64,000 nt of DNA from Salinicoccus sediminis. Its GTDB lineage: Bacteria > Bacillota > Bacilli > Staphylococcales > Salinicoccaceae. Below the pieces are notes generated by a model. The model was given only the letters and a program-made list of their open reading frames with translations. It made no database searches and was not told the origin of the DNA. The translations under genes and the position numbers were made by a program. Location: the NCBI RefSeq assembly GCF_000986795.1, contig NZ_LAYZ01000024.1:248001-312000 (forward strand), given 5' to 3'. Shown here piece by piece: positions 1 through 8,271 of this stretch; the stretch's first letter is position 1; every line of letters begins with the position of its first letter.

Positions 1-1
1 T

Positions 2-565
2 CTCATCACTTCACTGTACGTGCAGCATGTTCACCAGGGCGGCGTCATGGACGCCGGGGAGTACATCGAATACTGCCGCAACAACGGCGTACTCGAGAAC
101 TTCCACTACCAGAACTATTTGAAAGAGATTGAAAACATCTTCGGCAGGGACCACATGTACATCATGATCTTCGAAGACTTCAAAAAAGCCCCCGCAGAAG
201 AACTGCAGAAGTTGCTGGAGTTTATGGGCGAAGCCGAAATCCCGGAATACGAAGAAGTCAAAAGCGTCCGCAAGGCCAACAAAAGCTTCGGCACCATGCA
301 GGTCGCCCTCGGGCGCAGGATGAATCAGCTCTTCAGGACACCCATCCATCCAGAAGGACCGATGGCACTCATCAGCCTCCCCCACCGGAACTATCTGCCG
401 ACACGGTATATACTGCAGAACAAGCTGAGCTACGGCCTGCATCACAGGAAATACCAGCTGCCGATCAACCTGCAGATCTCGCTCAAGAAACAATACACAC
501 AGAGCAATTACGAACTCGCAACCCAGTACCAGCTCGATCTGCCGAGAGAGTATTTCATGCAATAG
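2..565 (+). CDS. Sulfotransferase family protein, 3' part (5' end outside window)
   Basis: The frame is open from base 2, so the start lies upstream of the window; the GTG at 20 is probably internal. The visible 187 residues include IFEDFKKAPAEELQKLL followed by a short helix and EIPEYE, which resembles the C-terminal part of PAPS-dependent sulfotransferases (partner of the 3'-phosphate-binding region, then a helical C-terminus). The N-terminal PAPS-binding loop cannot be seen. If active it would transfer sulfate from PAPS to a polysaccharide or small molecule. It is on the plus strand, facing the capsule locus, and is closed by a strong hairpin terminator. The family call is fairly firm; the substrate is unknown. 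Confidence 0.72.
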   Translation, partial: LITSLYVQHVHQGGVMDAGEYIEYCRNNGVLENFHYQNYLKEIENIFGRDHMYIMIFEDFKKAPAEELQKLLEFMGEAEIPEYEEVKSVRKANKSFGTMQVALGRRMNQLFRTPIHPEGPMALISLPHRNYLPTRYILQNKLSYGLHHRKYQLPINLQISLKKQYTQSNYELATQYQLDLPREYFMQ

Positions 566-588
566 AGGAGCATACAGGCAAAAGAAAG

Positions 589-618
589 GGCTGTGCGATT
601 CGTCGCACAGCCTTTTAA
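589..618 (+). terminator. Intrinsic terminator of the sulfotransferase gene
   Basis: A perfect 10-bp stem (GGCTGTGCGA / TCGCACAGCC) closes on a TTCG tetraloop and is followed by CCTTTTAATTT. It begins 23 bases after the stop codon. Confidence 0.9.
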
Positions 619-644
619 TTTATCTACTTTTATTTAATTTCAGT

Positions 645-767
645 TCATCTCTTTTTACTTTTATAATCAGAGATGATCGGCCTGATATAGTTCAGTACCT
701 TTTCCCTCTTGACCGGATCTTTCAAAGTATCCTTGACCAGTCTGACGATTAATTTCTTCATCCTCAT
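645..767 (-). CDS. Possible 40-residue basic small protein
   Basis: A short minus-strand frame from ATG at 767 (or ATG at 761) to TGA at 645. The product has about 14 Lys/Arg residues, alternates hydrophobic and basic residues (for example MKKLIVRLVKDTLKDPVK) and could form an amphipathic helix. There is no signal peptide. Sequences like GAGG sit almost on top of the candidate starts, so the ribosome binding site is poor. It lies between two independent genes in a 300-base gap otherwise without features. No family is recognised; the support is only the protein-like composition, so this may be a chance frame. Confidence 0.3.
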   Translation of the reverse strand: MRMKKLIVRLVKDTLKDPVKREKVLNYIRPIISDYKSKKR

Positions 768-864
768 ACCTCATTTTCGATGTAGTGTCCCCAGTGTATC
801 ATCATGGACACCCGGTTTAAAACAATTGAGGTGAGAACCCCTGCATTTGACTATTACCATAGGA

Positions 865-1107
865 TTATGATAATTGTAATTTTGAATCCAGTGCTCTGGC
901 TAATTTACTGATCGTTTTTAAAGTTGGCGTAGATTCCAATCTTTCAATTCTGGATAATTGTCCTTGATCAATATTGGCTTTTTCAGCTAATTCTTTTTGT
1001 GAAATGTTTAATTCTCTTCGTTTATTGATAAGGTCAATCACAAGTTCAGTATGTTCTATCTCTGTTTCTTCCAGCCAATCACTCGCTTGGAAATAGCTCT
1101 GTGTCAT
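865..1107 (-). CDS. XRE-family helix-turn-helix regulator (antitoxin-like)
   Basis: An 80-residue protein with a Cro/C1-type helix-turn-helix at about residues 30-80: NISQKELAEKANIDQGQLSRIE followed by PTLKTISKLARAL. The N-terminal 28 residues are acidic and probably not part of the DNA-binding fold. Size and layout resemble HigA-type antitoxins and small phage-like repressors. The start is ATG at 1107 preceded by AGGTGGAGAACA. No toxin-like gene is next to it: the upstream 130 bases are non-coding and the downstream side is the small-ORF gap. It is either a solitary regulator or an orphaned antitoxin. Confidence 0.8.
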   Translation of the reverse strand: MTQSYFQASDWLEETEIEHTELVIDLINKRRELNISQKELAEKANIDQGQLSRIERLESTPTLKTISKLARALDSKLQLS

Positions 1108-1237
1108 TGTTCTCCACCTCGCATATACAATATTTTATAGTGCCTGGTTACACGAAGGAACTCATATATACAATACCCTGTATCATATGAAACCTATCAG
1201 AGGATTCTTTATACCTACTCATTAATTGTGATTTGAT

Positions 1238-1939
1238 TCATCTTAAACTCCCCCTGCTCACTCCACCGATACAGCCCGAACCTGTAGCCCCACAGCTTGA
1301 TAAGTTCGCTCCGCCATATGTAGGTTGCTCCGGGGCCTTCATACCAGCGTTCTCCGTCTTTGGATAATAAAACATAATGATCATTTCATATTGGAATTTG
1401 GAAGTTTCTATGAACTGCGCCAGTTTTCTCGATGACAGCAGTTCTGAAGGGTTCGGTGGAATCGAACCTGAAGTGATCACGTCGAGCATGTCGAATTCCG
1501 TTTTAACGACAAGTTCTTCGGTAGGTATATCAAGATAGCTTTCTGCATTGTCTTCATCTTTAATCGATTTATCAAGATAACCTCTTGAAAATGCCAGTGT
1601 CAGTCCAAGTATCAGTCCGATTGCGAGTCCGACCATAATATTTATCAATGGATTGGGAGAGACAGGTTTTGTATCCGCTCCCAAATTCGAGGGTGAAAGG
1701 ATGGAAACTTTGCCTACGTTCATAATGGTCGTCACCTGCTCCTGGAACACACTCACAATTTCGTCTACAATACGCTGCGCCTCTTCCACACTTCCATCTA
1801 TCCCAGTGACGGTTAGCACCTGAGACTGCTCCCGATTGGTAACAGCCGCTTGTTCAGAAGACTTGAAAAACGAACTGTTGTAACTCTCCTTAACTTTACG
1901 AGCATAATTCTGTATAACGAGTGTTTTTATTAATTTCAT
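1238..1939 (-). pseudogene. Collapsed capsule-locus scar: wzz', wze' and ydcF' fragments
   Basis: This open frame is a patchwork. The first ~140 residues match the C-terminal two thirds of the Wzz-type protein encoded at 27845-28519 (shared EQSQVLTVT, EEAQRIV, VSILSPSNL, VSPNPLINI, GLTLAFSR), without its first membrane helix. The next ~50 residues match the middle of the Wze kinase at 27116-27829 (IPPNPSELLSS, KFQYEMII) without either Walker motif. The last 110 coding bases (1259-1368) are a ~95% copy of the 3' end of ydcF at 10905-11014, read out of frame. The three fragments are in the same order as in the intact capsule locus. It abuts the stop codon of the FGGY kinase. No function is expected. 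Confidence 0.85.
1259..1368. repeat. 110-bp direct repeat, left copy (ydcF 3' end)
   Basis: Aligns without gaps to 10905-11014 with 6 differences in 110 positions by eye, in the same orientation. The pair flanks the whole AT-rich PTS operon. Confidence 0.9.
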
Positions 1940-3313
1940 TTAGTTAGTATTTTTCAATAATTTTTTGAACTCTAGATATTTTTTATCATACTTCTCCTTA
2001 AATGTATATTCTTCTATTACTGCTTTTTTTGTCTGTTTCATATTAATGCTTGCATCAATCAAACTATCATAATAGGTTGCTGATGCAGCTATAATAGCAG
2101 CTCCAAAAGCACTACCTTCATTGCCCGCAGCGATGATAGGCTTTTTTAATATGTTACTTCTGATTCTGTTCCAAACTTTGTTTTGACCAGCAGAACCCGC
2201 ACTGAAGATATTATTTATAGTTACTCCATAGTCTTTCTCCATTTTTTCATACGCCATTCTCTCTATGAAAGCTACTCCTTCCATCCCCGCAAGGAAGCTC
2301 TCCTCAAAACTATTTGTATGGTCAAAACCTTTTATTGTCTCATCATGGAACGGAAAACGTTCTCCCATACCTACCAAGGGATAGTGGAATTGTTTTGCAA
2401 TTCTATTGTTGCGCGCATATTCATTGTAATAGTCCAATTTTTCATCAAATCCATAGTGAGACACCCACTTAGCACCAATATTAGAAGCCCCACCCGGCAT
2501 CCATAAATCATCTGGGTGTTTGTGACTATAAAAGACATCATCTTTGATATATTGCTTTGACAAACCTTTTATGACCATTGTTGTACCAATAGTTGTACAC
2601 CAATCCCCTTCTTTTGAACATCCGGTCGATAAAAAACCAGTACAGCCATCAGTCATTCCCAAAACAACCTTTATACCCTGGGGTAAATTTGTTTTCTTAT
2701 TAATCTCTTCTGATAGGTTACCTACTATTGCTCCCGGTTCATCAACCTTAGGGAATAATGTTTGTAACGCTTGGTCAGTATTATTCCATTGATTATTCAA
2801 TACATCATAGCCACTTTTTAAAGAACTGCTGTAATCAGAAATTATTTGTTTGCCGGTCAATAATAACACCAGATAATCATTTGCATGTATGAACTTGTAT
2901 AAATCTTTGTCTTGTGTTTTTCTTTCATTTTGGAACCATAAAACTTTAGCATGTATTGGTGATATATAATTTCCTTCATTCCTCATTTTTTTAAAATATG
3001 AATGACCCTCAGAATTATGATACATTATAGCATTATAAATCGGCTGTAAATTTCTGTTAATAGGGATTATTGTACCTGAAGTTGATGTGACACTTATCGA
3101 TAGTATTTCATTTTTCGTGCTTTTCAACTGTACTGCTATTGAATTTAGAACCTCTAAAACTGATGCTTGCCACACAGAAACATCTTGCTCCGGGCTATTA
3201 ATCATCTGCTCATCGAACTTCGTACTTTCACTAACTATAACGCTGCCAGCCTCATCTGAAACAATTCCTCTCACCCCTTGGGTTCCCAAATCAAGTCCTA
3301 TAAATAATGGCAT
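1940..3313 (-). CDS. FGGY-family carbohydrate kinase (xylulokinase-like)
   Basis: A 457-residue protein of normal length for FGGY kinases, which phosphorylate ketoses or polyols with ATP. The first ATPase lobe begins GLDLGTQGVRG; the second lobe shows GMTDGCTGFLSTGC, GTTMVIKG and, near the C-terminus, GSAGQNKVW and GNEGSAFGAA, the usual nucleotide-binding glycines. It is the last gene of the PTS operon, 3 bases after the phosphatase gene, with AGAAGG before ATG 3313. Its stop codon touches the capsule scar at 1939. The sugar acted on cannot be read from the sequence; xylulose, fuculose, ribulose or a relative are all possible. Confidence 0.88.
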   Translation of the reverse strand: MPLFIGLDLGTQGVRGIVSDEAGSVIVSESTKFDEQMINSPEQDVSVWQASVLEVLNSIAVQLKSTKNEILSISVTSTSGTIIPINRNLQPIYNAIMYHNSEGHSYFKKMRNEGNYISPIHAKVLWFQNERKTQDKDLYKFIHANDYLVLLLTGKQIISDYSSSLKSGYDVLNNQWNNTDQALQTLFPKVDEPGAIVGNLSEEINKKTNLPQGIKVVLGMTDGCTGFLSTGCSKEGDWCTTIGTTMVIKGLSKQYIKDDVFYSHKHPDDLWMPGGASNIGAKWVSHYGFDEKLDYYNEYARNNRIAKQFHYPLVGMGERFPFHDETIKGFDHTNSFEESFLAGMEGVAFIERMAYEKMEKDYGVTINNIFSAGSAGQNKVWNRIRSNILKKPIIAAGNEGSAFGAAIIAASATYYDSLIDASINMKQTKKAVIEEYTFKEKYDKKYLEFKKLLKNTN

Positions 3314-3316
3314 AAA

Positions 3317-3928
3317 TCAATCCTTCTCCAGCAAATGACCGTCATCATTTATTTTCAATAATTCAAATCCATTTGCTTCTGTTTTTAGTACTGCAACTGA
3401 CGTGTTTCCGCATTTAAATGATCTGTACTTTGACCATTTTGCTTCAAACAATCCTGTCAGGAGTAGCCTGATAATAGTATTATGTGCAACAATCATTACA
3501 TTCGATTGTGGGTATTCAGTTGATAGTTCATCAATTAATAATTTGATGCGAACATACGCTTCCAACATGGTTTCACCGTGTTCACCCGCTTTTACGTCGC
3601 CTACTTCAGTGGTTTGCCATTGGTTCCAGTTCTTACTGAATTTCTCATTTATCTCTTCTTTTGTGTAACCCTCCCATTTGCCAAAATCAATTTCCAGTAA
3701 CCTTTCATCAGATGAATAATCCCGAGCTAGATAGCTCATCGTTTGTTTTGCTCGTGTGAGAGGAGAGGCATAGAAAGCAGAGAAATCAATTCCTGCAAGC
3801 TTTTCTGACAACATTTTACTCTGTCTGTGCCCCTTATTGTTCAGTTGTACATCTGTTCTGCCACAATAGGCATTATCATTAGCATTATGCTCTGTTTCGC
3901 CATGTCTTATCAGATAAAAGATCGTCAT
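3317..3928 (-). CDS. Histidine phosphatase family protein (phosphoglycerate mutase-like)
   Basis: A 203-residue branch-1 histidine phosphatase. The catalytic RHGE tetrad is at residues 8-11, a second Arg follows in SPLTRAKQT, the acid region is DFGKWEGYTKEE and the second catalytic His is in VAHNTIIR. Such proteins remove phosphate from sugar phosphates or other small molecules. It sits between the HAD phosphatase and the FGGY kinase, 3 to 4 bases apart from each, so it is co-transcribed and probably acts on an intermediate of the same pathway. Its exact substrate is unknown. Confidence 0.87.
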   Translation of the reverse strand: MTIFYLIRHGETEHNANDNAYCGRTDVQLNNKGHRQSKMLSEKLAGIDFSAFYASPLTRAKQTMSYLARDYSSDERLLEIDFGKWEGYTKEEINEKFSKNWNQWQTTEVGDVKAGEHGETMLEAYVRIKLLIDELSTEYPQSNVMIVAHNTIIRLLLTGLFEAKWSKYRSFKCGNTSVAVLKTEANGFELLKINDDGHLLEKD

Positions 3929-3932
3929 TCCC

Positions 3933-4733
3933 CTAACCCCAATCTTTAAAATTAATCAAGAATTCAAAAATACCGTTATCGTTATTAGATAAAGTTTCAT
4001 ATTTACATATATCTTTAACTTCTTTGATTGCATTATCTACTGCTACATTAATATTTACAGACTCCAACATTTGTATGTCATTATGACTGTCTCCAAATGC
4101 CATTGTTTTTTTCATATCTATCTTCTCTTTGTCTATTATCAAGTTTACAGATTTTGCTTTCGATATATTCTTCTTCATCATTTCAAGAAAGTAAGGCTTT
4201 GTGATAGTAATATTATAATCTTTCTTCAAATCATCAGGGGTAGTGTGCAACACTTTTCTGATTAAACTCGGATGACCTAACCCCATTAGTTTAGGATAGC
4301 TTCTTGCTGCTTCCACTAAACTCTCAACTTTTTTCTTTTGTTGTCCAGTTATTTTTTGTTCTATATCCGTATATTCATTTTCTACTTCGTATACTATGAA
4401 CTCGTCAATATAACTTTGGGCATACAAGTCATTTACGTAAATATAATCCATAAGTTTTTGGATATCATCAGGCGCTAACTTTTCGGAAAATATTTCTTTT
4501 CCTCCATATTTCAATAATGCACCATTATATGCAGAAATATATATGTTATTTTCATTTAGCCCTATATTACTGACAACATTTATAATAGAATAGTCTGATC
4601 TTCCAGATGCAAATAGAAGGACATTATTATTGTCTTGAAGTTCTTTCAGTTTAGTTTTTAGACTTTCGTGAATTGTGCCATCTTTCATTAAAAGTGAGTC
4701 ATCTAAGTCAAAAGCAATTAACCATCTTGTCAA
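3933..4733 (-). CDS. HAD-IIB (Cof-like) sugar phosphatase
   Basis: A 266-residue HAD hydrolase with motif I FDLDDSLL (nucleophile Asp9, acid Asp11), motif II FASGRS, a C2B-type cap (about residues 85-190) and motif IV FGDSHNDIQML. The start is a TTG at 4733 behind AAAGGATGTG. Cof-like enzymes are promiscuous sugar-phosphate phosphatases. Its place in the operon suggests removal of a dead-end sugar phosphate or completion of a side reaction. It is separated from the upstream aldolase gene by 61 bases that hold a stable hairpin. Confidence 0.87.
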   Translation of the reverse strand: MTRWLIAFDLDDSLLMKDGTIHESLKTKLKELQDNNNVLLFASGRSDYSIINVVSNIGLNENNIYISAYNGALLKYGGKEIFSEKLAPDDIQKLMDYIYVNDLYAQSYIDEFIVYEVENEYTDIEQKITGQQKKKVESLVEAARSYPKLMGLGHPSLIRKVLHTTPDDLKKDYNITITKPYFLEMMKKNISKAKSVNLIIDKEKIDMKKTMAFGDSHNDIQMLESVNINVAVDNAIKEVKDICKYETLSNNDNGIFEFLINFKDWG

Positions 4734-4749
4734 ATCTTCACATCCTTTT

Positions 4750-4780
4750 AGGTGGAACAGTATTATTCACTGCTCCACCT
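4750..4780 (-). promoter_or_regulatory. Intercistronic hairpin between aldolase and HAD genes
   Basis: AGGTGGAACAGT pairs with ACTGCTCCACCT around a six-base loop. There is no T-run on the minus strand after it, so it is more likely an mRNA-processing or stabilising hairpin, or a weak attenuator, than a full terminator. Confidence 0.5.
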
Positions 4781-4794
4781 ATACTATGGATTAT

Positions 4795-5436
4795 TTATTC
4801 TGTTGTATTATAATCATGCTCTTTTTCAATTGAAACTTCTTCACCTAATATTGATAAAACGTGCATTTTATAAGAAACATATGCATTATATTCCAGTCGT
4901 TCTACCATGTCATAAGCTTTTTCCATGCTTTTGTCCATAATGAGTATTCCATGTCTTTCCAGAAGCAACGCAAGTGGTAAAGTATCACGTGTCTTAATAT
5001 AGTTTCGGACGCTTTCAGCTAACTCAGGAGTAGTAGCCGGTTTATAATCCAAACATTTTATCTCACCTAACTTTTGAGTAGCCTCAGTGACATTCGGCAT
5101 ATTATTCCCAATACTTGCCCAGACCATGGATTCTTTAGAATGGCCATGAATAACACATTTAATTTCAGGATTCTCTTCATAACATGCCATATGCATATTA
5201 ATCTCTCGTGTTAATCGCCCCTCTCCTTCAATAATATTCAAATCTTTATCAACAACTAATATTTGAAACGGACTGAGATTACATAGGTAATTCTGAGACA
5301 TTAAGGTCGGTGTCATAATGATATGATCTTCGCTGACTTTTAAACTCAGGTTCCCACCGGCTGCATTCGTTTGGTATCGATCGAACATCATTTTTATTGT
5401 TGTGCACATCTTTTTTCTTTCTTCACTATATAGCAT
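4795..5436 (-). CDS. Class II aldolase/adducin family protein (FucA/RhaD-like)
   Basis: A 213-residue zinc-dependent class II aldolase-type protein. Visible features are TNAAGGNLS, the metal ligands in HGHSKESMVW and the later ERHGIL. Members cleave ketose-1-phosphates such as fuculose-1-P or rhamnulose-1-P into dihydroxyacetone phosphate and an aldehyde; a few are epimerases. ATG 5436 directly follows the stop of the PfkB kinase gene with AGGTGA in place, indicating translational coupling. It is the likely carbon-carbon cleavage step of this operon. Confidence 0.88.
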   Translation of the reverse strand: MLYSEERKKMCTTIKMMFDRYQTNAAGGNLSLKVSEDHIIMTPTLMSQNYLCNLSPFQILVVDKDLNIIEGEGRLTREINMHMACYEENPEIKCVIHGHSKESMVWASIGNNMPNVTEATQKLGEIKCLDYKPATTPELAESVRNYIKTRDTLPLALLLERHGILIMDKSMEKAYDMVERLEYNAYVSYKMHVLSILGEEVSIEKEHDYNTTE

Positions 5437-6357
5437 TTATCTCACCTCTAAGATTTCAATATTATTTTCAATATAATTGAATTGATTCAGATCTATTTTA
5501 CAACTACCATAGTGTTGTACTTTACTGGCAGAAACTATTATGCCCTGCTTTACACAATCGCGGGTAGAATAATTCTGACTAACTCCATAAATGTAACCGC
5601 CGACGAAGGAGTCCCCTGCGCCAGTATCGCTTAAGATATCTACTTTAGGCGGTTTAACCTGATATATCGCGTCCTTCGTCATATACATGGCTCCCTCGGA
5701 GCCAAGACTACAAACAGCGTTCTTCACTCTTTCCGACAGTTTCATAAATTTCTCATAAATCTCTTCCTCTCCAGGGTAAAGGACATTCAATTCATGTTCG
5801 TTCGGTTTGACGAAATCAACCTTTTCTTCTAACGCAGCTTTCAAGTACTCCCCAGCGACATCACACGCAATATAGACACTATTTCTTTTTAAAATTTTTA
5901 TAAGTTCTCTGAAGTCTTGCAGTGAATAAGTCGGAGGCGGAGATCCTGCGATAACAATAATATCTCCTCCCTTCACCTTATCTTCCAATATGTGCGACAG
6001 CTTTTTCTTGTCCAGTTTAGAAATAATAGGTCCTTTTTCTGTGATCATATAACTGCCACCAGAATTATTTATTACTACTATGCTTTCTCTTACTGATTCA
6101 TTTCTTACTTCAATATATTCATGTTTAATTTCGTAGAGCTCTAAAACCCTATAAAACTCCTCCTTATTCATATCACCAGCAAAACCAAGTGCAATGTTTT
6201 CTTGATTCAATTGCTGGAGTATTGCTGATACATGCGTTGCTTTTCCACCTAGGTCAATGAAATTTTTCTCAACTCTATTATTCTGTTCCTGTTTTAGATT
6301 CCCTTCAAGATATTTTATTTTGTCAATCGCCGGATTTAATGTAATTGTATAAATCAT
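5437..6357 (-). CDS. PfkB-family hexose/ketose-phosphate kinase (1-phosphofructokinase/LacC type)
   Basis: A 306-residue PfkB kinase beginning YTITLNPAIDK, the signature start of the FruK/LacC/PfkB phosphosugar kinase branch. The C-terminal active-site motif is SDTGAGDSFVGGY with the catalytic Asp. The branch phosphorylates fructose-1-P, tagatose-6-P or fructose-6-P to bisphosphates. Followed directly by the class II aldolase gene and preceded by a small membrane protein gene with a 0-base gap. In this operon it may act on the PTS product, giving a bisphosphate, while the FGGY kinase handles another substrate. Confidence 0.9.
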   Translation of the reverse strand: MIYTITLNPAIDKIKYLEGNLKQEQNNRVEKNFIDLGGKATHVSAILQQLNQENIALGFAGDMNKEEFYRVLELYEIKHEYIEVRNESVRESIVVINNSGGSYMITEKGPIISKLDKKKLSHILEDKVKGGDIIVIAGSPPPTYSLQDFRELIKILKRNSVYIACDVAGEYLKAALEEKVDFVKPNEHELNVLYPGEEEIYEKFMKLSERVKNAVCSLGSEGAMYMTKDAIYQVKPPKVDILSDTGAGDSFVGGYIYGVSQNYSTRDCVKQGIIVSASKVQHYGSCKIDLNQFNYIENNIEILEVR

Positions 6358-6579
6358 TTATAACTCCCCAGTTTGACTATGTTTCTTTTTTAATCTGTCC
6401 AGTCTGGTATTATATGATTGAAATAAAAATTCCTGAGCGTAATATCTCACCAATAAAGCAATCAAAAATGCTGTTCCCCACATCTCTAGATCTTTAGTAA
6501 AGAAACCGATTATCATTAGCAATACAGCCAACAACACCATAAATCCCCAGAATAATTTACTTTTCAAAATATGATTCAA
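6358..6579 (-). CDS. Small membrane protein, unknown function
   Basis: A 73-residue protein with two predicted membrane segments (about residues 9-27, FWGFMVLLAVLLMIIGFF, and 32-45, WGTAFLIALLVRYY) and a basic C-terminal tail (RLDRLKKKHS). It lies between the EIIC gene and the PfkB gene, in the same operon with 16- and 0-base gaps. No family is recognised. It might be an accessory to the PTS permease, by position only. Confidence 0.7.
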   Translation of the reverse strand: MNHILKSKLFWGFMVLLAVLLMIIGFFTKDLEMWGTAFLIALLVRYYAQEFLFQSYNTRLDRLKKKHSQTGEL

Positions 6580-6595
6580 GTTTAATCACTCTTTT

Positions 6596-7960
6596 CTATG
6601 AGTTCGCTTCTTCAATATCTTCTGCAAAATATTTATCATTATCTTTTTGTCTTCCTATCACGAAGTATGTGAATATAGCTAGCCAACCAATCGAAGCAAG
6701 TATCGCCCACCACTCGCCATTCATGGCATTTGCGAAGAAGAGTTTGAATTCTCCGTTTTCAATAGTACTCCAAGTCAGCATACTTCCTTCTTCTACATTT
6801 ACAGCGCCCGTTTCTTTTGCCAATCTTGTGATATAAGGTGAAAAATATGTCGAAATATAGAGAAATACCGGTGCAGTTATGATTCCATAAATAATCATGC
6901 GTACTAGGTTCCCTCGTGTTAATAATACAGCGCCCACCACAATAGACAGATTGATGATTCCACCAAATGGGAGAACGGTATTGCCGGGTAGTGTTACTGC
7001 AAATAAGAGCAACACAGGAACAATGATAATTGCAGTTACCCAAATCTCATTTCTACCTGCTAATATTGGCCAATCCAATCCGATAAGAATCTCTCGATCT
7101 TCAAACCGCTTTTTCATAAAATCAGAAATAGCGTCTGATATCGGTGATAACGCTTGCATAAATAATTTTGAAACCATTGGGAATAAAGTCAAAGCTGTAG
7201 CTGCCTGAATAGCAAGAATTAGAGACTCCTGAATGCTGTAACTCGCAGCTAAACCAAGCAATAGACCAATAATACCACCCATTATATGGTTCTCAGCAAA
7301 AACTCCTAATTTATCTCTAAGTGCTTCTGCATCCATTTTTTTGTTAAGAAAAGGGACTTTATCCATTAACTTATCGATGGGATATAATAACGAAGCGACT
7401 AATGTCATATGATGCGGAACAGTTACCCCAGGGATTCCAGTCAGGTCTTCAACTTCTCTCCCCCACACATCTCCAATTTTCAGTTCCACTATTACTTGTA
7501 TGCTTGCAACAATGAAACCAGCAACTATACTTCCTGACAAATATGTCACTAAAATTGCGGTGAAAATTTTCCCCCAAACATTCCATACATCAACATTTAG
7601 TGTTTTTGTCCACTTGAACGCCAACATGGTGATGTTTATAATGACTAAGATTGGAAACATTAAGAAGGCAAATGGCCATGACCATGTGATTGCCGCTGCT
7701 GTTGTCCAACCGCCATCGACTGATGTTAAGTTTATACCTGTATTTTCTGCAAAAGTCTGTGCTGCAGGACTGATGGCTGAAAGCATGTAATCTACTACTA
7801 AAGTCATACCTGAAAATGCAACACCAAAGATAATGGCAGCACTCAAAGCATCTTTGAATTTCATCCTTGCTATAAGACCTATCACAAGCATTATGATCGG
7901 TACAAATACCGAGGCTCCCATGTCCAGTACATATTGAACTGCATTTTGTAATACTTCCAT
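6596..7960 (-). CDS. gatC: PTS EIIC, galactitol (Gat) family
   Basis: A 454-residue polytopic membrane protein with roughly ten hydrophobic segments. The N-terminal FVPIIMLVIGLIARMKF stretch, GVAFSGM and the central GIPGVTVPHHMTL are typical of EIIC components of the Gat family, which import galactitol and pentitols (D-arabitol, ribitol) as phosphates. It follows a GatB-type EIIB gene and an EIIA gene. AAAGGA lies before ATG 7960. In Gram-positive bacteria this family covers several polyols, so the gene symbol marks the family, not a proven galactitol substrate. Confidence 0.85.
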   Translation of the reverse strand: MEVLQNAVQYVLDMGASVFVPIIMLVIGLIARMKFKDALSAAIIFGVAFSGMTLVVDYMLSAISPAAQTFAENTGINLTSVDGGWTTAAAITWSWPFAFLMFPILVIINITMLAFKWTKTLNVDVWNVWGKIFTAILVTYLSGSIVAGFIVASIQVIVELKIGDVWGREVEDLTGIPGVTVPHHMTLVASLLYPIDKLMDKVPFLNKKMDAEALRDKLGVFAENHIMGGIIGLLLGLAASYSIQESLILAIQAATALTLFPMVSKLFMQALSPISDAISDFMKKRFEDREILIGLDWPILAGRNEIWVTAIIIVPVLLLFAVTLPGNTVLPFGGIINLSIVVGAVLLTRGNLVRMIIYGIITAPVFLYISTYFSPYITRLAKETGAVNVEEGSMLTWSTIENGEFKLFFANAMNGEWWAILASIGWLAIFTYFVIGRQKDNDKYFAEDIEEANS

Positions 7961-7984
7961 ATAATTTTCCTTTCTGAAAAGTAT

Positions 7985-8260
7985 TTATTTTAGAGCATCA
8001 ATCAATTTCTGTTTTTCTTCTTCAAGTCCCATACCAGTAAGGAAAGCTATCCCGTTTAAAGTTGGTATTTCATATTCTTTGTTGCTTTTTGTTATAGAAA
8101 CATATACATCTGCTGATCTGATATAACTGTCCAGTGATTTGATATCGACTGCTTCCACATTCGCTCTCACATTATTCTCATCAAGGATTCTTTTAACTTT
8201 TGAAGCTACAGTTTGACTAGTTGCTACACCACTTCCACATGCTACGATTACATTTTTCAT
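7985..8260 (-). CDS. gatB: PTS EIIB, galactitol family
   Basis: A 91-residue EIIB with the phosphorylated cysteine in VACGSGVATSQTVASK (Cys8), the usual GatB phospho-loop. It takes phosphate from EIIA and passes it to the sugar during transport through the EIIC. AAGGAGGATAACT precedes ATG 8260. It lies between the EIIA gene (11 bases) and the EIIC gene (24 bases). Confidence 0.9.
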   Translation of the reverse strand: MKNVIVACGSGVATSQTVASKVKRILDENNVRANVEAVDIKSLDSYIRSADVYVSITKSNKEYEIPTLNGIAFLTGMGLEEEKQKLIDALK

Positions 8261-8271
8261 AGTTATCCTCC

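Noticed and set aside
865-1107. Complete toxin-antitoxin pair at the XRE gene
   Set aside because: No toxin-like frame is adjacent on either side, so only a solitary regulator is called.
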